Origin: Ketogulonicigenium robustum
GTDB taxonomy: Bacteria > Pseudomonadota > Alphaproteobacteria > Rhodobacterales > Rhodobacteraceae
DNA length: 64,000 nucleotides
Reading direction: 5' to 3'
Assembly (NCBI RefSeq): GCF_002117445.1
Contig: NZ_CP019937.1
Span: 1,795,501 to 1,859,500 of the forward strand
Below, piece after piece: positions 61,632-64,000 of the stretch. Numbering within the stretch: the stretch's first letter is position 1; every line of letters starts with the position of its first letter. The position numbers and the translations under genes were made by a program. The notes beneath the pieces are model-generated. The model did no database searches. It was not told the origin of the DNA and saw only the letters and a list, made by a program, of their open reading frames with translations.

Positions 61632-62552
61632 TTAGCTGGCCTGCACGGGAATGCAAGCGCCGTTCGCCGCAACCATCAGCGCACAGAAGCGGCGTGCATC
61701 ATCCAGATCGGCAAAGCCAGATGCGCGCAAGCGATAGATCACGTTGCCGCCATTGGTCGCCTGTTGGATGACGGGCGTTTTTCCCCGCAGAAAATCGGTG
61801 AAGTTGCGGCTGAGGCGCTCCCATTCGGCGGTGGCCCCTTGGGTCGAGGGGAAGGCCCCAAGCTGCACCAAGGGGGTGCCCGCAGCTACATCGGACGCGA
61901 TGGTTTGCGGGGCGGGGGCGACGGGCGTTGCAGCGGCGGCAGCATAAACGGCGCTGCGCGGGCGGGGCTGCGGGCGCATGACAGCAGGGCCAGATCCTTG
62001 ACCAGACCCTTGGGCGGCGGGCGGCGCAGCTTGTGCGGTTGCCCCCTCAACCACGGGGGGGTTGATCAGCTGTGCCAGCAGATCGTCAATCGAATCGACC
62101 GGCGCATCGTCACCGGCGATCTGCAGAACATCGCCCGCGGACAAAACCTCGTCAGGCATTCCGTTGGGCAGCGCACCCGCGCCCGACATGTAGCGCGACT
62201 GCTGCGACAGATCTTCCCGCGTAAGGCCGGCGGATTGCGGCGCCAAAATCACCACGTCACTTTCCGAGGCAGCATCGGGGTTACGCGCCAAAACGGCATT
62301 CACCGACAGCCCGATGTTTTGCGCCAGCGACCCGCCGGGTGCTGTGGGCGCTGTACGCACCGGCCCGCTGCTGGCGTGGACCATGGGCGTTCCGGCAGCC
62401 TCGCGCAATAAAAGGCGATAGCCCCACAGGCCCACGGCGACCATCGTCCCCAACGAGATACATAGCCAGATCATCTGCAACGCCGCTTTGCGCCGCCCGC
62501 GTTGCGGCGGCGGGGGATCACGGCGGGTTTCACCCTCGGTGATGGATGCCAT
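61632..62552 (-). CDS. SPOR-domain membrane-anchored protein
   Basis: The 306-residue protein has a basic cytoplasmic N-terminus (QRGRRKAAL), a single membrane helix at about 27-45 (MIWLCISLGTMVAVGLWG), and a low-complexity Ala/Pro/Gln-rich periplasmic linker. The C-terminal SPOR domain (about 228-304) reads LVQLGAFPSTQGATAEWERL, VIYRLRASGFADLDDARRFC and GACIPVQ. SPOR domains bind denuded glycan strands at septa. The start at 62552 is supported by the protein layout; an upstream frame extension is not. Located between argS and nagZ. Confidence 0.88.
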   Translation of the reverse strand: MASITEGETRRDPPPPQRGRRKAALQMIWLCISLGTMVAVGLWGYRLLLREAAGTPMVHASSGPVRTAPTAPGGSLAQNIGLSVNAVLARNPDAASESDVVILAPQSAGLTREDLSQQSRYMSGAGALPNGMPDEVLSAGDVLQIAGDDAPVDSIDDLLAQLINPPVVEGATAQAAPPAAQGSGQGSGPAVMRPQPRPRSAVYAAAAATPVAPAPQTIASDVAAGTPLVQLGAFPSTQGATAEWERLSRNFTDFLRGKTPVIQQATNGGNVIYRLRASGFADLDDARRFCALMVAANGACIPVQAS

Positions 62553-62650
62553 CAGCCTGTGCCTCGCTCTGGCGGGGCACCCGTGCGGATGCACCCGTCT
62601 GAATTGCCCGATCGCGCGGCCCGCGGTGCTTGTTCGTCAGCGCGCTTTTA

Positions 62651-64000
62651 TCAGCGCAATTCCTCGGCCGGCGTGACCCCGAGGATACCAAGACCCGCAG
62701 AAATCACAACAGCCACGGCGCGGATGAGGGCGATTTTCGCCTGTGACGTTTCGGCGTCCCCCTCTTGCAAGAAGCGCAGCGAGGTATCGTCGTTGCCACG
62801 GTTCCACAGGGCGTGGAAATCCGATGCCAATTCATACAGATAGAAGGCAATCCGGTGCGGCTCGTTCCCGCGGGCGGCGATTTCGATCAGGCGGGGCCAT
62901 TCGGCCAACTGGCGCATGACCTTCAGCTCGGCCTCGTGCCCGAGGCGCGACAGATCGGCGCCGATCAGCGCGGCATCCGACACATCCAACCCCGCATCGC
63001 GCGCGCGGCGCAGCACCGAATGCACGCGGGCATGGGCGTATTGCACGTAGAAAACGGGGTTGTCCTTGGATTGCTCGAGCACTTTGTCGAAGTCGAAATC
63101 CAGCGGCGCGTCGTTCTTGCGGGTCAGCATGACGAAGCGGGTGACGTCCGCCCCAGCTTGTTCGACCACATCGCGCAGCGTGACAAATGTGCCCGCGCGC
63201 TTCGACATCTTAAAGGGCTCGCCGTTTTTGAACAGCTTGACCAGCTGGATCAGCTTGACGTCCAGCGGCACCTTGCCCCCCGACAGCGCCGAAACAGCCG
63301 CCTTCATGCGTTTGACATAGCCGCCATGGTCGGCGCCGAACACGTCGATCAGCAGGTCAAAGCCGCGCTCGACTTTGTCGTAGTGGTAGGCGATGTCGGG
63401 CGCAAAATACGTCCATTGCCCGTCCGACTTCTTGATGGGGCGATCAACGTCGTCGCCATGCAGGGTCGAACGGAACAGCGTTTGCTCGCGCGGCTCCCAA
63501 TCCTCGGGCAACTTGCCTTTCGGCGGCTCCAGCACGCCTTCATAGATCAGCCCTTGGGCTTCCAGCTTGGCGATGGCCGATTCGATCTTGCCCGTGCCAT
63601 ACAGCGCCTTTTCCGAGGAAAAGACGTCCATTTTCACATTCAGCAGCGCCAGATCGGCGCGGATCATATCCATCATCTGCTGCGTGGCGAATTCGCGCAC
63701 GTCCAGCAGCCAGACGGATTCGGGCTGGTCCAGCAGGCTGTCGCCATACTTGTCTTTCAGCGCCTGTCCGACCTCAATCAGGTAATCGCCGGGGTAGAGC
63801 CCCTCGCGGATGTCGGGGGTCAGGCCGTTCGCCTCGCGGTAGCGTTCAAACGCAGATCGCGCCAGCACGTCGACCTGCGCGCCGCCATCGTTGATGTAGT
63901 ATTCGCGCGTGACATCATAGCCAGCGTAGGACAGCAGCGATGCCAGCGCATCGCCGAACACCGCGCCGCGTGTGTGGCCCACGTGCATCGGCCCCGTCGG
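62651..64000 (-). CDS. argS: Arginyl-tRNA synthetase, 5' end beyond window
   Basis: The gene is open at the right edge; the visible 449 codons cover the class I catalytic domain and anticodon-binding domain. [19 protein letters not shown] carries the HIGH motif as HVGH. The ArgRS insert reads [13 protein letters not shown] and the second signature [13 protein letters not shown]. The DALR domain is toward the C-terminus ([32 protein letters not shown]), and the chain ends near TPAEELR. The missing N-terminal part should hold about 120 residues. It is the first gene of the leftward operon argS-SPOR-nagZ-scpA-scpB. Confidence 0.96.
   Translation of the reverse strand, partial: PTGPMHVGHTRGAVFGDALASLLSYAGYDVTREYYINDGGAQVDVLARSAFERYREANGLTPDIREGLYPGDYLIEVGQALKDKYGDSLLDQPESVWLLDVREFATQQMMDMIRADLALLNVKMDVFSSEKALYGTGKIESAIAKLEAQGLIYEGVLEPPKGKLPEDWEPREQTLFRSTLHGDDVDRPIKKSDGQWTYFAPDIAYHYDKVERGFDLLIDVFGADHGGYVKRMKAAVSALSGGKVPLDVKLIQLVKLFKNGEPFKMSKRAGTFVTLRDVVEQAGADVTRFVMLTRKNDAPLDFDFDKVLEQSKDNPVFYVQYAHARVHSVLRRARDAGLDVSDAALIGADLSRLGHEAELKVMRQLAEWPRLIEIAARGNEPHRIAFYLYELASDFHALWNRGNDDTSLRFLQEGDAETSQAKIALIRAVAVVISAGLGILGVTPAEELR

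Overview
The window looks like a stretch of core chromosome from a member of the Rhodobacteraceae (Alphaproteobacteria). The coding regions are GC-rich. An Lrp-type PutR sits divergent from a PutA that lacks the DNA-binding domain. There are several short proteins of families I associate with this group (DUF2125, DUF4174, DUF6497-like, DUF6280-like, DUF1127). Gene pairs such as glnB-glnA and nagZ-scpA-scpB are in the expected order. I cannot name the genus or species. Genes are densely packed on both strands, and no gene-free stretch exceeds about 240 bases. I see no insertion sequence, integrase, phage gene, CRISPR array, restriction system or replication origin.

Layout. 1-7.2 kb: a cut-off secreted protein, tRNA-Leu(UAA), putR/putA, an inositol-monophosphatase homologue with a damaged active site, metR and a glycosyltransferase. 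7.2-16.6 kb: valS, two PLP aminotransferases, a protein-tyrosine-phosphatase-like protein, ygfZ, a second (intact) monophosphatase, efp and a small conserved protein. 16.6-26.7 kb: a DUF2125 protein, a MotA/ExbB-like plus OmpA-like pair, a GntR/OsmC divergent pair with a perfect operator palindrome, a 2OG-Fe(II) oxygenase, a glutathione transferase, parE, a VOC protein and a DnaJ-domain protein. 26.7-37.4 kb: nadE, interrupted by a one-base insertion in a homopolymer; an exported protein of 18 MORN repeats; leuA with an untracked leucine leader peptide and attenuator; small exported proteins; yebC; and a phosphodiesterase/5-FCL/mgtE operon.

37.4-48.1 kb is the most individual region: guanine deaminase, a LysR regulator, then a nine-gene operon. 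The operon has a peptide-type binding protein, an FAD amine/amino-acid oxidase homologue, a RidA-type deaminase, two permeases, two ATPases, an FMN protein of the hydroxy-acid-oxidase family with a rewritten active site, and a GlcG-like protein. It reads as uptake plus oxidative breakdown of an unidentified amino compound. 48.1-53.5 kb: HisN-like phosphatase, an XRE and a LysR regulator, DUF1127, a Bax-inhibitor-like membrane protein, an FMN reductase and a lipoate-ligase homologue with swapped domain order. 53.5-64 kb: tRNA-Leu(UAG), glnB-glnA, purB, a stand-alone FliG-like protein, a lipid A acyltransferase, and a leftward operon argS-SPOR-nagZ-scpA-scpB plus a 43-residue ORF.

The regulatory reading rests on the sequence: strong hairpin terminators separate most transcription units, and several regulators are paired with inverted repeats in the facing intergenic region. 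The clearest candidates for something undescribed are the oxidase/ABC operon, the degenerate monophosphatase, the coiled-coil stator-like pair and the isolated FliG homologue.
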